A stretch of DNA of 6,036 nt from Treponema sp. (lineage in GTDB: Bacteria; Spirochaetota; Spirochaetia; Treponematales; Treponemataceae). The notes beneath the pieces were generated by a model. It was not told the DNA's origin. It made no database searches and saw only the letters and a list, made by a program, of their open reading frames with translations. Shown in pieces: positions 1 through 5,913 of this stretch (positions are counted from its first letter, which is position 1; the number at the start of each line of letters is the position of its first letter). The position numbers and the translations under genes were made by a program. The stretch spans positions 1-6,036 of the forward strand of contig JAFOTA010000227.1 in the NCBI GenBank assembly GCA_017421145.1, in the 5' to 3' direction.

Positions 1-131
1 AGACTTTCTACAACAGAAACGCAAACTGGCACGGTGTGGCACAGGCAAAGGCAACCGTGTTCTTCATAATCGTCGCGCTGATTGCATTCATTCAGCTCAG
101 GCTCACGAACAGAAAGGAGATTGAATCATGA
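1..131 (+). CDS. Sugar ABC transporter permease, MalF type (C-terminal fragment, 5' end outside window)
   Basis: Only the last 42 codons are present, with the first whole codon at position 3 and a TGA stop at 129-131. The peptide reads TFYNRNANWHGVAQAKATVF, then a hydrophobic stretch (VFFIIVALIAFIQL), then a short charged tail LTNRKEIES. A final membrane helix followed by a basic/acidic cytoplasmic tail is how MalF/UgpA-type inner-membrane permeases of the binding-protein-dependent sugar importer family end. The stop overlaps the start of the next permease gene in an ATGA arrangement, the usual pairing of the two permease subunits that form the heterodimeric channel. The EAA loop, which would prove the family, lies upstream of the window, so the assignment rests on the tail and on the partner gene. 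The transported sugar is unknown. Confidence 0.8.
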   Translation, partial: TFYNRNANWHGVAQAKATVFFIIVALIAFIQLRLTNRKEIES

Positions 132-970
132 GAAAAGATGATAGAAAGATCGGAATCGGATTCGTCTACGGGCTGCTGGTTGTCCTCACGGTGATTTTCA
201 TCTTCCCGATACTTCTGGTGTTCATGAACTCGTTCAAGTCAAGGCTCTATGTTTCGACCGTACCTTTTGCCCTCCCTGCAGGAAACATGTTCGTGGGGCT
301 TGAGAACTACATCAACGGACTTACGACTTCCGGGTTCTTCCTTGCGTTCCTCCGCTCGGTCTGGGTGAGCATCGCATCCGTGGGTCTCATAATCCTCTGC
401 ACTTCCATGACAGCATGGTTCATTGTGCGCGTAAAGAACAAGCTTACGAAGGCTCTTTATTATATTTTCGTATTCAGCATGATCGTCCCGTTCCAGATGG
501 TCATGTACACTATGACTTTCATGGTCACCACGCTCGCATTCGACAACGTTGCAGGAATCGTTCTCGTATACCTTGGTTTCGGTGCAGGACTTTCCGTGTT
601 CATGTTCACCGGATTCGTCAAGGGCGTTCCGCTGGAGATTGAGGAAGCCGCGACAATCGACGGATGCAATCCTCTCCAGACTTTTTTCCTTGTGGTGTTC
701 CCCATGCTCAAGCCCACTGCCATAACCGTTGCGATACTCAACGCCATGTGGGTCTGGAACGACTATCTTCTTCCGTACCTGATTCTCGGCTCTGACCATA
801 AGACCGTGCCTGTTGCAATCCAGCTCGCCATGCAGGGTGCATACGGTTCAACGGATTACGGCGGATTCATGGCCATGTTGGTCGTGTCGATTATTCCGAT
901 AATTATATTCTACGTGTTCTCGCAGAAATATATAATCAAGGGCGTAATCGCAGGAGCTGTGAAAGGATAA
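128..970 (+). CDS. Sugar ABC transporter permease, MalG type
   Basis: This is a 280-residue inner-membrane subunit, normal length for the MalG/UgpE/AraQ-type permeases that pair with a MalF-type partner to import mono- or oligosaccharides. About six hydrophobic segments are visible, near residues 11-33, 74-98, 109-131, 141-163, 196-220 and 248-266. The cytoplasmic EAA loop that docks on the ATPase is clear at 172-196 (EEAATIDGCNP... then FPMLKP, with the invariant glycine at 179). WNDYLLP at 210-216 and the C-terminal tail YIIKGVIAGAVKG are also typical of the MalG side. AAGGAG at 114-119 sits 8 nt before the ATG. The start overlaps the upstream permease stop, and the stop overlaps the regulator start by one base, so translation is probably coupled. 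The MalQ gene downstream suggests maltose or maltodextrin as substrate, but that is inferred from context. Confidence 0.93.
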   Translation: MRKDDRKIGIGFVYGLLVVLTVIFIFPILLVFMNSFKSRLYVSTVPFALPAGNMFVGLENYINGLTTSGFFLAFLRSVWVSIASVGLIILCTSMTAWFIVRVKNKLTKALYYIFVFSMIVPFQMVMYTMTFMVTTLAFDNVAGIVLVYLGFGAGLSVFMFTGFVKGVPLEIEEAATIDGCNPLQTFFLVVFPMLKPTAITVAILNAMWVWNDYLLPYLILGSDHKTVPVAIQLAMQGAYGSTDYGGFMAMLVVSIIPIIIFYVFSQKYIIKGVIAGAVKG

Positions 971-1977
971 TGACCATAAAAGACATTGCAAGGGAGTGCG
1001 GATGCGCCGTCGGTACCGTTTCGAGGGTGCTGAACAACCATCCCGACGTGAGCGACAAGACAAGGGAAAAGGTGATGGCCGTGGTGGAGCGGTATGGTTT
1101 CGTCGTAAATGCGAACGCCAAGCAGCTCAAGAGCCAGGAGCGCAAGAACCTTGCCATAATCGTCAAAGGAACGTCGAGCACTCTTTTGAACGGTCTTTTG
1201 GAAAGGATACAAAGGAAGCTTGAGTCGCTTTCGTATTCGGCTGATGTAATCGTGCTGGATGAAAACGACAATGAGGGAATCAGCGCGACGAAGGTCTACT
1301 TTTCACTGAAGCCGCTCGGCATAATCTTTCTGGGAGGAAGCCCGGACAGGCTCGGCGGTGAATTCGAAAAGGTTCACGTTCCAAGCATACTGATTTCAAG
1401 CTCCGCAAGTTCCCTGGAAAGCGGATATGTTTCCAGCCTCAGCACTGACAACATGAAGGCTGCATACAGTTCCGCGAAGTATCTTTTGAAAAACGGACAT
1501 ACGAAAATCGCCGTTATCGGGGGAACCCTGGATTCCGAGCTTTCCCGCGTCCGGTACGACGGTTTCATGAAGGCCCTTAAAGGCGCGAAAGTTCCCTTTG
1601 ATTTCGATTCGTCATATGAGGTTTCGAAATACTCCTTCGAAGGCGGATTTTCTGCCGCAGAGTCGCTCATGAAAAAAAATCCCGGTATCACGGCGATTTT
1701 CACGATGTCCGATGCGATGGCGATAGGCGCAATCAGAAAGCTCAGGGACATGGGCATGAAGGTTCCTGAAGACATATCGGTAATCGGATTCGACGGCATA
1801 TCCCTGGGCGAATACATGATACCGCGCCTCACCACTATCAGGCAGATGGAGGACAGGCTTGCAGATGAAGGCCTTGAAATCCTACTTGACTGCATAGAAA
1901 ACAAAAGCTCCCCTTCGCACAGGCTGATTCCGTTCGAATTGGTTGAAGGTGAGAGCGTTGCGGACATAACCGCATGA
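970..1977 (+). CDS. LacI-family transcriptional regulator, probable repressor of the sugar operon
   Basis: This 335-residue protein has the full LacI/GalR layout. The N-terminal helix-turn-helix is at residues 2-22 (IKDIARECGCAVGTVSRVLN), the rest of the DNA-binding headpiece runs to about 45, the hinge helix with its minor-groove leucine (L53) is at about 48-55, and a periplasmic-binding-like sensor domain runs from about 60. Sensor landmarks are STDN (158-161), RVRYDGF (193-199), SDAMAIGAIRKLRDMG (247-262), PEDISVIGFDGI (266-277), LTTIRQ (287-292) and the closing ELVEGESV. The residues matching the LacI base-reading pair Tyr17/Gln18 are V14 and G15. The usual hinge proline is V46. The ATG shares a base with the permease stop (TAATG), so the start is well fixed, with AAAGGA only 2 nt upstream and AGGAG 13 nt upstream. 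It lies inside the operon and probably represses it, including itself. The effector is unknown and no operator is identifiable in the window. Confidence 0.93.
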   Translation: MTIKDIARECGCAVGTVSRVLNNHPDVSDKTREKVMAVVERYGFVVNANAKQLKSQERKNLAIIVKGTSSTLLNGLLERIQRKLESLSYSADVIVLDENDNEGISATKVYFSLKPLGIIFLGGSPDRLGGEFEKVHVPSILISSSASSLESGYVSSLSTDNMKAAYSSAKYLLKNGHTKIAVIGGTLDSELSRVRYDGFMKALKGAKVPFDFDSSYEVSKYSFEGGFSAAESLMKKNPGITAIFTMSDAMAIGAIRKLRDMGMKVPEDISVIGFDGISLGEYMIPRLTTIRQMEDRLADEGLEILLDCIENKSSPSHRLIPFELVEGESVADITA

Positions 1978-2000
1978 AAATAATATAAAAGGTTGAGAAT

Positions 2001-3503
2001 ATGACTTTGCTTGATAAAAGGGCTGGCGGCGTCCTCATGCACATTTCGTCGCTTCCGGGAAAAACCGGTATAGGTACCATGGGTAGGAATGCCTATTCTT
2101 TCGTTGATTTCCTTCACGGTTCATCCCAGACATACTGGCAGATACTTCCGATCGGGCCGACCGGTTTCGGTGATTCCCCGTACCAGAGCTTTTCGACTTT
2201 TGCCGGAAACCCTTATTTCATAGATCCTGAGCTTCTTGAAGATGACGGGCTTATTTCGCGCTCCGACTGGGAGGACGTTGACTGGGGCGGTGATCCAGGG
2301 GCGGTTGACTACGGCCTTCTCTACAAACAGAGGCATGAGCTTTTCAAAAAGGTGCAGGAGAATTTCGAGAAAAAAGTCCCTTCTGATTTCGACTCTTTTT
2401 GCAGCCGCAACGCATACTGGCTCGACGACTATTCGCTTTTCATGGCGGTAAAGGATGCTCACTGCGGACGTGCTTTCGACACTTGGGAAGACGGCATAAA
2501 GAAAAGGGAGCCTTCTGCAGTCAAGGAATGGTCTCTGAAATGCGCCTCACGTGTTTCCTACTATAAAATACTCCAGTATCTTTTCTACAAGCAGTGGGAT
2601 GCGCTCAAAAAATATGCGAACGGACAAGGCATAAAGATAATAGGAGACATTCCGATTTACGTTGCCGCTGACAGTGCTGACGTTTGGTCAAGCCCCGGGC
2701 AGTTTGCGCTTGATGCCGACCTTAAGCCGGTTGAAGTTGCCGGATGTCCTCCCGATGCATTTTCCGAAGGAGGCCAGCTCTGGGGAAACCCTGTCTACAA
2801 CTGGGGTGCGATGAAAGCCGACGGATATTCATGGTGGAAAAAACGCCTTGAAATCAGCCTTAGGAATTATGACGTTCTGAGGATCGACCATTTCCGCGGA
2901 TTCGATTCATTCTATTGCATACCGTTCGGTTCGCCTGATGCAAAAAACGGATGCTGGAGGGAAGGACCGGGTGCGGAGCTTTTCTTTGAAATCAGGAAGG
3001 AATTCGGGGAGCTTCCGATAATCGCCGAGGATCTTGGATTCCTTACAGATTCAGTGCGCAGGATGCTTTCCGACGTGGGATTTCCCGGAATGAAGATTCT
3101 TCAGTTTGCTTTTGATTCCAGGGGCGGAAACGATGATTATCTTCCCCACAAATACGAAAGGAACACGGTCGTCTACACAGGAACCCATGACAACGATACC
3201 ATCATCGGATGGAAAAACGTGATATCCAGGGAAGACTATGAGCTTGCAAAATCATACATGAGATGCGGCGACGAAGGATTTGCGGAAAACATGATGCTTG
3301 AAGCTATGTCAACGGTTGCGAACACTTGCATTCTCACGATGCAGGATTTGCTCGGCCTTGACGGAAGCGGCAGGATGAACGAGCCTTCCACAGTCGGTAA
3401 AAACTGGAAGTGGCGTGCGCTTGACGGACAGATTTCACAGCGTGTCTCGGATTTCCTGAAGCATGCCTCACATGTCTATCACAGGGAAAACCCTCAATTG
3501 TAA
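2001..3503 (+). CDS. malQ: 4-alpha-glucanotransferase (amylomaltase, GH77)
   Basis: MalQ is a cytoplasmic enzyme that transfers alpha-1,4-glucan segments between maltodextrins and releases glucose, so that imported maltose and maltotriose can be used. The 500-residue length is typical of the compact bacterial GH77 form, without the N-terminal extension of the E. coli enzyme. Signatures in order are GGVLMHISSLPGKTGIG (9-25), WQILPIGPTGFGDSPYQSFS (46-65), FAGNP (67-71), GDIPIYVAADSADVW (215-229), the RIDHFRGF block (294-301) with nucleophile D296, IIAEDLG (340-346) with acid/base E343, YTGTHDNDT (392-400) with D397, and RMNEPSTVGKNWKWR (458-472). All three catalytic carboxylates are present, so it should be active. 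AAAGG at 1988-1992 is 8 nt before the ATG, and the gap to the regulator gene is only 23 nt, so it probably shares that transcript. The catalytic motifs make the function firm. The exact oligosaccharide diet is inferred. Confidence 0.97.
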   Translation: MTLLDKRAGGVLMHISSLPGKTGIGTMGRNAYSFVDFLHGSSQTYWQILPIGPTGFGDSPYQSFSTFAGNPYFIDPELLEDDGLISRSDWEDVDWGGDPGAVDYGLLYKQRHELFKKVQENFEKKVPSDFDSFCSRNAYWLDDYSLFMAVKDAHCGRAFDTWEDGIKKREPSAVKEWSLKCASRVSYYKILQYLFYKQWDALKKYANGQGIKIIGDIPIYVAADSADVWSSPGQFALDADLKPVEVAGCPPDAFSEGGQLWGNPVYNWGAMKADGYSWWKKRLEISLRNYDVLRIDHFRGFDSFYCIPFGSPDAKNGCWREGPGAELFFEIRKEFGELPIIAEDLGFLTDSVRRMLSDVGFPGMKILQFAFDSRGGNDDYLPHKYERNTVVYTGTHDNDTIIGWKNVISREDYELAKSYMRCGDEGFAENMMLEAMSTVANTCILTMQDLLGLDGSGRMNEPSTVGKNWKWRALDGQISQRVSDFLKHASHVYHRENPQL

Positions 3504-3526
3504 GTTATGATGATTTCATGTATAAT
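3498..3526 (+). promoter_or_regulatory. Predicted sigma70-type promoter for the amino acid transport operon
   Basis: The -35 box TTGTAA (3498-3503; 4 of 6 to TTGACA) and the perfect -10 box TATAAT (3521-3526) are separated by an ideal 17 nt. The expected start point is near 3533, giving a leader of about 68 nt before the binding-protein ATG. The last three bases of the -35 box are the malQ stop codon, so the promoter begins exactly where the sugar operon's coding ends. This supports separate expression of the amino acid cassette. It is a consensus match by eye, with no experimental support. Confidence 0.7.
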
Positions 3527-3532
3527 GGCGCG

Positions 3533-3558
3533 TGCCGCTTTTTAATTTTACGGCGGCA
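3533..3558 (+). promoter_or_regulatory. Leader hairpin I, at the predicted mRNA 5' end
   Basis: TGCCGC (3533-3538) is perfectly complementary to GCGGCA (3553-3558), with a T-rich 14-nt loop; a further G-U pair (3532 with 3559) can close it. The left arm begins at the predicted transcription start, so the mRNA could carry a 5'-terminal stem, an arrangement known to slow decay. The T-run lies in the loop and not after the stem, so this is not a standard intrinsic terminator for malQ. A weaker GGC/GCC stem at 3527-3536 precedes that T-run but is only 3 bp. I see no convincing malQ terminator. Confidence 0.4.
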
Positions 3559-3559
3559 T

Positions 3560-3584
3560 CGGGGAAGATTTTCCGTCTTTCCCG
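3560..3584 (+). promoter_or_regulatory. Leader hairpin II, directly upstream of the binding-protein ribosome site
   Basis: CGGGGAAGA (3560-3568) pairs with TCTTTCCCG (3576-3584) to give 9 bp including one G-U, closed by a 7-nt loop. It ends just before the Shine-Dalgarno region (GTGAGG, 3588-3593; 7 nt to the ATG at 3601). An alternative pairing, TTCCG (3571-3575) with CGGAA (3583-3587), would open this stem and reach into the bases flanking the ribosome site. It may be an mRNA stabiliser or a translational control element. It has no trailing U-run and matches no riboswitch class I recognise. Confidence 0.45.
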
Positions 3585-3600
3585 GAAGTGAGGTCACATA

Positions 3601-4380
3601 ATGAAATTGTCAAAGGTTCTGGCTGCTATGGCTGCCGCTCTGGTTGTTTTTGGTTTTGCGTCATGTTCAGGAAAGAAGGCGCAGAATGAATTCGTTCTTG
3701 GTCTTGATGATTCTTTCCCTCCATTGGGATTCCGCAACGAAAAGGATGAGATAGTAGGATACGACATAGACCTTGCGAAAGAAGTCTGCCGCCGTCTTGG
3801 CATGAAATTCCGCGCACAGCCGATTGACTGGGCAGCAAAAGAGCAGGAGCTGAACACCGAGCAGATCACCTGCATCTGGAACGGATTCACTATTACTGAA
3901 GAAAGGAAATCAAACCTTGCGTTCACGAAACCTTACCTCAACAACGCACAGATAGTCGTAGTGAAGTCAAGCTCCGGAATAACCAAGCTCTCTGATCTTT
4001 CCGGAAAAAAACTTGGTGTACAGGCAGGATCCAGTGCCGCCGACGCTCTCGATGAAGCTGAAGATCTCAAGAAATCCCTTTCAGGCATAGTTGAATTCAA
4101 GGAAAACATAACCGCGCTCAACGATCTTGAAATCGGCGGTGTTGACGGAGTGGTCATGGACAAGGTGGTTGCAGACTATTCCATAAAGACGACGGGAAAA
4201 CCGTTCATCATCCTTTCAGAAGGTCTTTCACCGGAATCATACGGCATTGCGTTCAAAAAAGGAAACGAAGCTCTCCGCGACAAGGTTCAGGCAACTCTTG
4301 AAGAAATGGCGGCCGACGGAACGGTTGCAAAGATTTCTACGGAATGGTTCGGATCCGACATCAGCGTGATAGGCAAATAG
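3601..4380 (+). CDS. Polar amino acid ABC transporter substrate-binding lipoprotein (SBP_bac_3 family)
   Basis: The 259-residue precursor has a lipoprotein signal peptide: basic start MKLSK, a hydrophobic core to about residue 19, and a lipobox FASC with the lipidated cysteine at C22. The mature protein would be tethered to the outer face of the cytoplasmic membrane (or sorted to the outer membrane). SBP_bac_3 landmarks are LGLDDSFPPLGFRNE (33-47), GYDIDLAKEVCRRLG (53-67), DWAAKEQEL (77-85), WNGFTITEERK (93-103) with R102 in the position that normally binds the ligand carboxylate, FTKPYL (108-113), LGVQAGSSA (138-146), and GVDGVVMDKVVADY (180-193), where an acidic residue normally contacts the ligand amino group. 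Family members bind glutamine, cystine, histidine, arginine and similar ligands; the sequence does not decide which. It is first in its cassette behind its own promoter, as expected for the subunit needed in excess. The ATG is supported by GTGAGG 7 nt upstream. Confidence 0.93.
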   Translation: MKLSKVLAAMAAALVVFGFASCSGKKAQNEFVLGLDDSFPPLGFRNEKDEIVGYDIDLAKEVCRRLGMKFRAQPIDWAAKEQELNTEQITCIWNGFTITEERKSNLAFTKPYLNNAQIVVVKSSSGITKLSDLSGKKLGVQAGSSAADALDEAEDLKKSLSGIVEFKENITALNDLEIGGVDGVVMDKVVADYSIKTTGKPFIILSEGLSPESYGIAFKKGNEALRDKVQATLEEMAADGTVAKISTEWFGSDISVIGK

Positions 4381-4391
4381 AATCCGTTTTT
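4350..4391 (+). terminator. Weak hairpin plus U-tract at the binding-protein/permease junction (possible partial terminator)
   Basis: CGGAT (4350-4354) pairs with ATCCG (4382-4386), and the right arm is followed at once by TTTTT (4387-4391), with a second T7 run at 4397-4403. The 27-nt loop can itself hold a small stem, ATCA (4360-4363) with TGAT (4367-4370). The main stem is only 5 bp, so full termination is unlikely. Partial termination or a processing site that leaves more binding-protein mRNA than permease mRNA is plausible. Confidence 0.3.
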
Positions 4392-4417
4392 ATGAATTTT
4401 TTTACGGGAGATCCTGA

Positions 4418-5053
4418 ATGCTGAACGTTATACTCTCAATGCTGAAATCGACTCTGGTTACGCTTGAAGTCTTCTGGCTTACGCTGCTTTTTTCGATTCC
4501 GCTTGGTTTTCCTCTCACCGCAGGAAGGATGTCCAAGATAAAGCCGCTTGCATGGACGGTCAACGCGTTTCTGCTCATAATCCGCGGTACGCCGCTCATG
4601 CTGCAGCTGATCGTAGTCTATTTCGGGCCGTATTATATTTTCCACGTTTCATACGACAGGTTCACGGCAAGCATAATCGCATTGTCCGTTAACTATGCGT
4701 GCTATTTCGCTGAGATCTACCGCGGAGGCATACAGGCCGTTCCAAAAGGTCAGTATGAGGCGGCAAAAGTCCTGGGCTACACCCGCATGCAGACGTTTTT
4801 CAGGATCATACTTCCGCAGATTGTCAAGACTGTGCTTCCTTCCATGGGCAACGAAGTGATCACTCTGGTGAAGGACACTGCACTCGTTTCGGTGATCGGC
4901 GTGGTTGAGCTTCTCCGCACGGCACAGACGGCATCCAGCAGGATTTCTTCCACCACACCGATTTTCATAGCGGGAGCGTTCTATTTCATCATGAACTGGG
5001 CGGTATCGGCGGCATTTGCATTTGCGGAAAAAAAGCTAAGCTACTACAAATAG
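4418..5053 (+). CDS. Polar amino acid ABC transporter permease (HisM/GlnP/ArtQ type)
   Basis: This 211-residue inner-membrane protein is of normal size for the single-permease polar amino acid importers, in which two copies form the channel. Family signatures are LLIIRGTPLMLQL (52-64), YACYFAEIYRGGIQAVPKGQ (93-112), the EAA loop QYEAAKVLGY (112-121) continuing to ILPQIVKTVLPSMGNEV, and LVKDTALVSVIGVVEL (150-165). Hydrophobic spans lie near 12-34, 48-70, 83-100, 146-163 and 184-204. The EAA loop contacts the ATPase encoded next. The ATG at 4418 has GGGAG (4406-4410) 7 nt upstream. A 37-nt T-rich gap separates it from the binding-protein gene and about 40 nt from the ATPase gene, so the three are probably one transcription unit. 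Only one permease gene is present, so a homodimer is expected. The family is clear; the substrate is not. Confidence 0.94.
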   Translation: MLNVILSMLKSTLVTLEVFWLTLLFSIPLGFPLTAGRMSKIKPLAWTVNAFLLIIRGTPLMLQLIVVYFGPYYIFHVSYDRFTASIIALSVNYACYFAEIYRGGIQAVPKGQYEAAKVLGYTRMQTFFRIILPQIVKTVLPSMGNEVITLVKDTALVSVIGVVELLRTAQTASSRISSTTPIFIAGAFYFIMNWAVSAAFAFAEKKLSYYK

Positions 5054-5085
5054 GCTGCGCGGATCTTTTTTGTACGGCTGATTAC

Positions 5086-5099
5086 GGAGGCTCATGATG
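5086..5099 (+). promoter_or_regulatory. Ribosome site that decides between two adjacent ATG starts of the ATPase gene
   Basis: GGAGG (5086-5090) is followed by two in-frame ATGs, at 5094 and 5097. The spacers are 3 and 6 nt. The second is closer to normal Shine-Dalgarno geometry, so I place the start at 5097. The choice changes the protein by only one methionine. Confidence 0.6.
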
Positions 5100-5843
5100 G
5101 GAATAATTTCGGTCAAGAATATAAGGAAATCTTTCAAGGACGGCGTTCAGGTTCTGAAGGACATATCGTTTGAAGTCGATGAAGGCGAGGCACTCGGAAT
5201 AATAGGACCGAGCGGAAGCGGAAAATCAACTATCCTTCGGTGCATATCCCAGCTTGAAAAAGTTGACGGCGGAACGATATCCGTATGCGGAAGGGAAATA
5301 GTTTCTGACGGAAAATATGCCGGAAAAGAAATCCTGCGTGAAGCGGCGATGCAATCAGGTTTTGTTTTCCAGAATTTCAATCTCTTTCCCCACATGTCGG
5401 TAATGCAGAACATCTCGGATCCTCAGGTGAGGGTGCTGAAGACTCCGAAAAAAGATGCGGAAGAAAACGCGCGCATACTGCTTGAAAAAGTCGGTCTTTC
5501 GGGAAAAGAATCTGCATATCCTTGCGAGCTTTCAGGCGGACAGCAGCAGAGGGTGTCCATTGCACGTGCGCTTGCCATGAAACCCAAGGTGCTTTTGTTT
5601 GATGAGCCTACAAGTGCGCTTGACCCTGAGCTTACCGGTGAAATACTTTCCGTGATCAGGCAGCTTGCGGAAGAAAAGATGACCATGGTCGTCGTAACCC
5701 ACGAGATGTCTTTTGCGCGTGACCTGTGCAGCCACCTGATTTTCATGGACGGCGGAACGATAGTCGAGCAGGGAGGAAGCGGCATAATCACAAATCCTTC
5801 TACTGAAAGGCTCAGGAATTTCCTCAAGCGTTTCAACGGATAG
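5097..5843 (+). CDS. Polar amino acid ABC transporter ATP-binding protein (GlnQ/HisP/ArtP type)
   Basis: This 248-residue cytoplasmic ATPase drives the importer. All motor motifs are intact (numbering from the ATG at 5097): Walker A GPSGSGKST (37-45) with K43, Q-loop FVFQNFNLFPHMSV (89-102) with Q92, ABC signature LSGGQQQR (145-152), Walker B VLLFDEPTSALD (165-176) with catalytic E170, and switch histidine in THEMSFARD (201-209), H202. The FNLFPHM Q-loop, the THEMSFA switch and the ending NPSTERLRNFLKRF mark the polar amino acid subfamily and not the MalK/MsmK sugar class, which has an extra C-terminal regulatory domain absent here. It is therefore the partner of the preceding permease and is unlikely to serve the sugar permeases upstream. 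It is last in the cassette, with no strong intrinsic terminator immediately after its TAG. Confidence 0.95.
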   Translation: MGIISVKNIRKSFKDGVQVLKDISFEVDEGEALGIIGPSGSGKSTILRCISQLEKVDGGTISVCGREIVSDGKYAGKEILREAAMQSGFVFQNFNLFPHMSVMQNISDPQVRVLKTPKKDAEENARILLEKVGLSGKESAYPCELSGGQQQRVSIARALAMKPKVLLFDEPTSALDPELTGEILSVIRQLAEEKMTMVVVTHEMSFARDLCSHLIFMDGGTIVEQGGSGIITNPSTERLRNFLKRFNG

Positions 5844-5874
5844 AAGATTTCCGGGCTTGCCTTGCGTATTATGG

Positions 5875-5908
5875 TCTGCATGAAAAATTTGCGTGGGTCT
5901 TATGCAGA
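5875..5908. repeat. Inverted repeat TCTGCAT/ATGCAGA downstream of the ATPase gene
   Basis: TCTGCAT (5875-5881) and ATGCAGA (5902-5908) are perfect complements. Inner G-U and A-U pairs extend the stem to 9 bp around a 16-nt loop. It lies about 30 nt after the ATPase stop and could act as a 3'-end hairpin of the operon mRNA, but no U-run follows, so it is not a normal intrinsic terminator. A protein-binding site is also possible. Confidence 0.4.
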
Positions 5909-5913
5909 TGATG

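Noticed and set aside
239..799. A 186-codon minus-strand frame inside the MalG-type permease
   Set aside because: The translation is rich in His, Glu and Arg, the mirror of a hydrophobic membrane protein read in antisense, so it is not a gene.
1374..2117. A 247-codon open frame on the minus strand across the regulator and the start of malQ
   Set aside because: It lies opposite two genes with unmistakable family motifs. Its translation is low-complexity and serine-rich with no recognisable domain, as expected for an antisense shadow of their codon use.
3507..3545. A tiny + strand frame (MMISCIMARAAF) that could be a leader peptide for the amino acid cassette
   Set aside because: It begins upstream of the predicted transcription start (about 3533), overlaps the -10 box and has no ribosome site.
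3560..3584. The strong leader hairpin as the malQ terminator
   Set aside because: No U-run follows the stem; it abuts a ribosome site instead, and the promoter for the next operon lies upstream of it.
5097..5843. The ATPase as the missing energiser of the sugar permeases
   Set aside because: Its length and Q-loop and switch motifs are of the polar amino acid subfamily. It lacks the C-terminal regulatory domain of MalK/MsmK proteins and sits directly after its matching permease.
5423..5881. A 152-codon minus-strand open frame opposite the ATPase, and a longer TTG-started one reaching 5948
   Set aside because: Both are largely antisense to intact Walker B and signature motifs, and I see no domain in either product. 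The extension into 5844-5948 adds nothing recognisable.
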